This document shows, in pieces, positions 58,863-58,966 of a stretch of 58,966 nucleotides of DNA (position 1 is its first letter; each line of letters starts with the position of its first letter). A program made the translations under genes and the position numbers. Where the stretch lies: positions 1-58,966 of the forward strand of contig DBML01000033.1 in NCBI GenBank assembly GCA_002298915.1. Direction: 5' to 3'. The stretch is from Clostridium sp. UBA699. Lineage in GTDB: Bacteria; Bacillota; Clostridia; Clostridiales; Clostridiaceae. The notes beneath the pieces are model-generated. The model had not been told where the DNA came from, made no database searches, and saw only the letters and a program-made list of their open reading frames with translations.

Positions 58863-58966
58863 ATGAAAACTATAAGCTGGTTAGGAGTTGTTGGCGTTTT
58901 TGTTGGTATGGGATTAAGTCAAATATTAACTAGTCGTTTTGGGGTGAATGGACAATTAGCAATAAT
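58863..58966 (+). CDS. N-terminus of a membrane protein, cut by the window edge
   Basis: Only 34 codons are visible, from ATG 58863 behind GGAGG. The start is MKTISWLGVVGVFVGMG, a hydrophobic helix or signal anchor, then LSQILTSRFGVNGQLAI. No function can be assigned. The 150 nt upstream (58714-58862) are AT-rich and show nothing else. Confidence 0.5.
   Translation, partial: MKTISWLGVVGVFVGMGLSQILTSRFGVNGQLAI

Noticed and set aside
1..58966. CRISPR arrays, insertion sequences, phage genes or a replication origin
   Set aside because: No spaced direct repeats, transposase or integrase genes, or DnaA-box clusters were seen. The dnaD/dnaI pair is chromosomal in context.

Overview
The window looks like a core-chromosome segment of an anaerobic Firmicute of class Clostridia, probably an amino-acid fermenter of the Peptostreptococcales/Tissierellales kind. 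The reasons are ortA/ortB (2-amino-4-ketopentanoate thiolase), the [FeFe]-hydrogenase maturase hydF, FabT/FabK-type fatty-acid synthesis, DnaD/DnaI-type primosome genes, PpsR, strong Shine-Dalgarno sites and many TTG/GTG starts. Base composition is moderate with heavy AGG-arginine use, and it turns clearly AT-rich after about 57,000. I cannot name the species.

Layout. 1-7715: an AAT-family amino-acid permease (left edge, cut), a class III aminotransferase-fold enzyme that resembles isoleucine 2-epimerase, a YgjP-type metallopeptidase, a CNNM/CorC membrane protein, then ortA-ortB and an alanine racemase. 7866-12639: a decayed flavoprotein remnant, purA, a DUF1858 protein, an acyl-ACP thioesterase, a BaiN/HI0933 flavoprotein and ppsR. 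12745-13349: seven tRNA genes (Glu-Val-Asp-Thr-Glu-Val-Asp), with the Glu-Val-Asp trio duplicated. 13436-15407: a dnaD-dnaI pair on the minus strand. 15520-26416: a complete type II fatty-acid operon (NMO/FabK-like, fabT, fabH, acp, fabK, fabD, fabG, fabF, accB, fabZ, accC, accD, accA), with a FabT-type palindrome on its promoter. 26472-37500: a 2-hydroxyacid dehydrogenase, a LysR regulator, a dUTPase-like protein, hydF, asnS, topB, an ABC-F ATPase and small membrane/peptidase genes. 37543-42282: a TetR regulator with an FtsX-type exporter carrying a very long extracytoplasmic coiled coil. 42395-46699: an FMN-riboswitch-controlled riboflavin operon (ribD-ribE-ribBA-ribH) ending in a translationally coupled HAD phosphatase.

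46949-55156 holds two aromatic amino-acid operons: aroF-aroB-aroE and tyrA-aroA-aroC-pheA-aroK. Each is preceded by its own promoter, a homologous 56- or 62-codon leader ORF very rich in Phe/Tyr/Trp codons, a small conserved hairpin, and a Rho-independent terminator just ahead of the first structural gene. The two leaders share an internal repeat (S-x-G-Y-[Y/W]-[F/Y]) and near-identical RNA cores. They look like a paired attenuation system co-ordinating the common pathway with the Phe/Tyr branches, and this is the most interesting item in the window. The two operons together still lack a dehydroquinate dehydratase and a chorismate mutase.

The right end has greA, a Cys-rich DUF3795 protein, a lipoprotein and small membrane proteins. 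It then becomes an AT-rich accessory tail with a WGR-domain protein, a twice-frameshifted pseudogene and the start of a membrane protein that runs off the edge.
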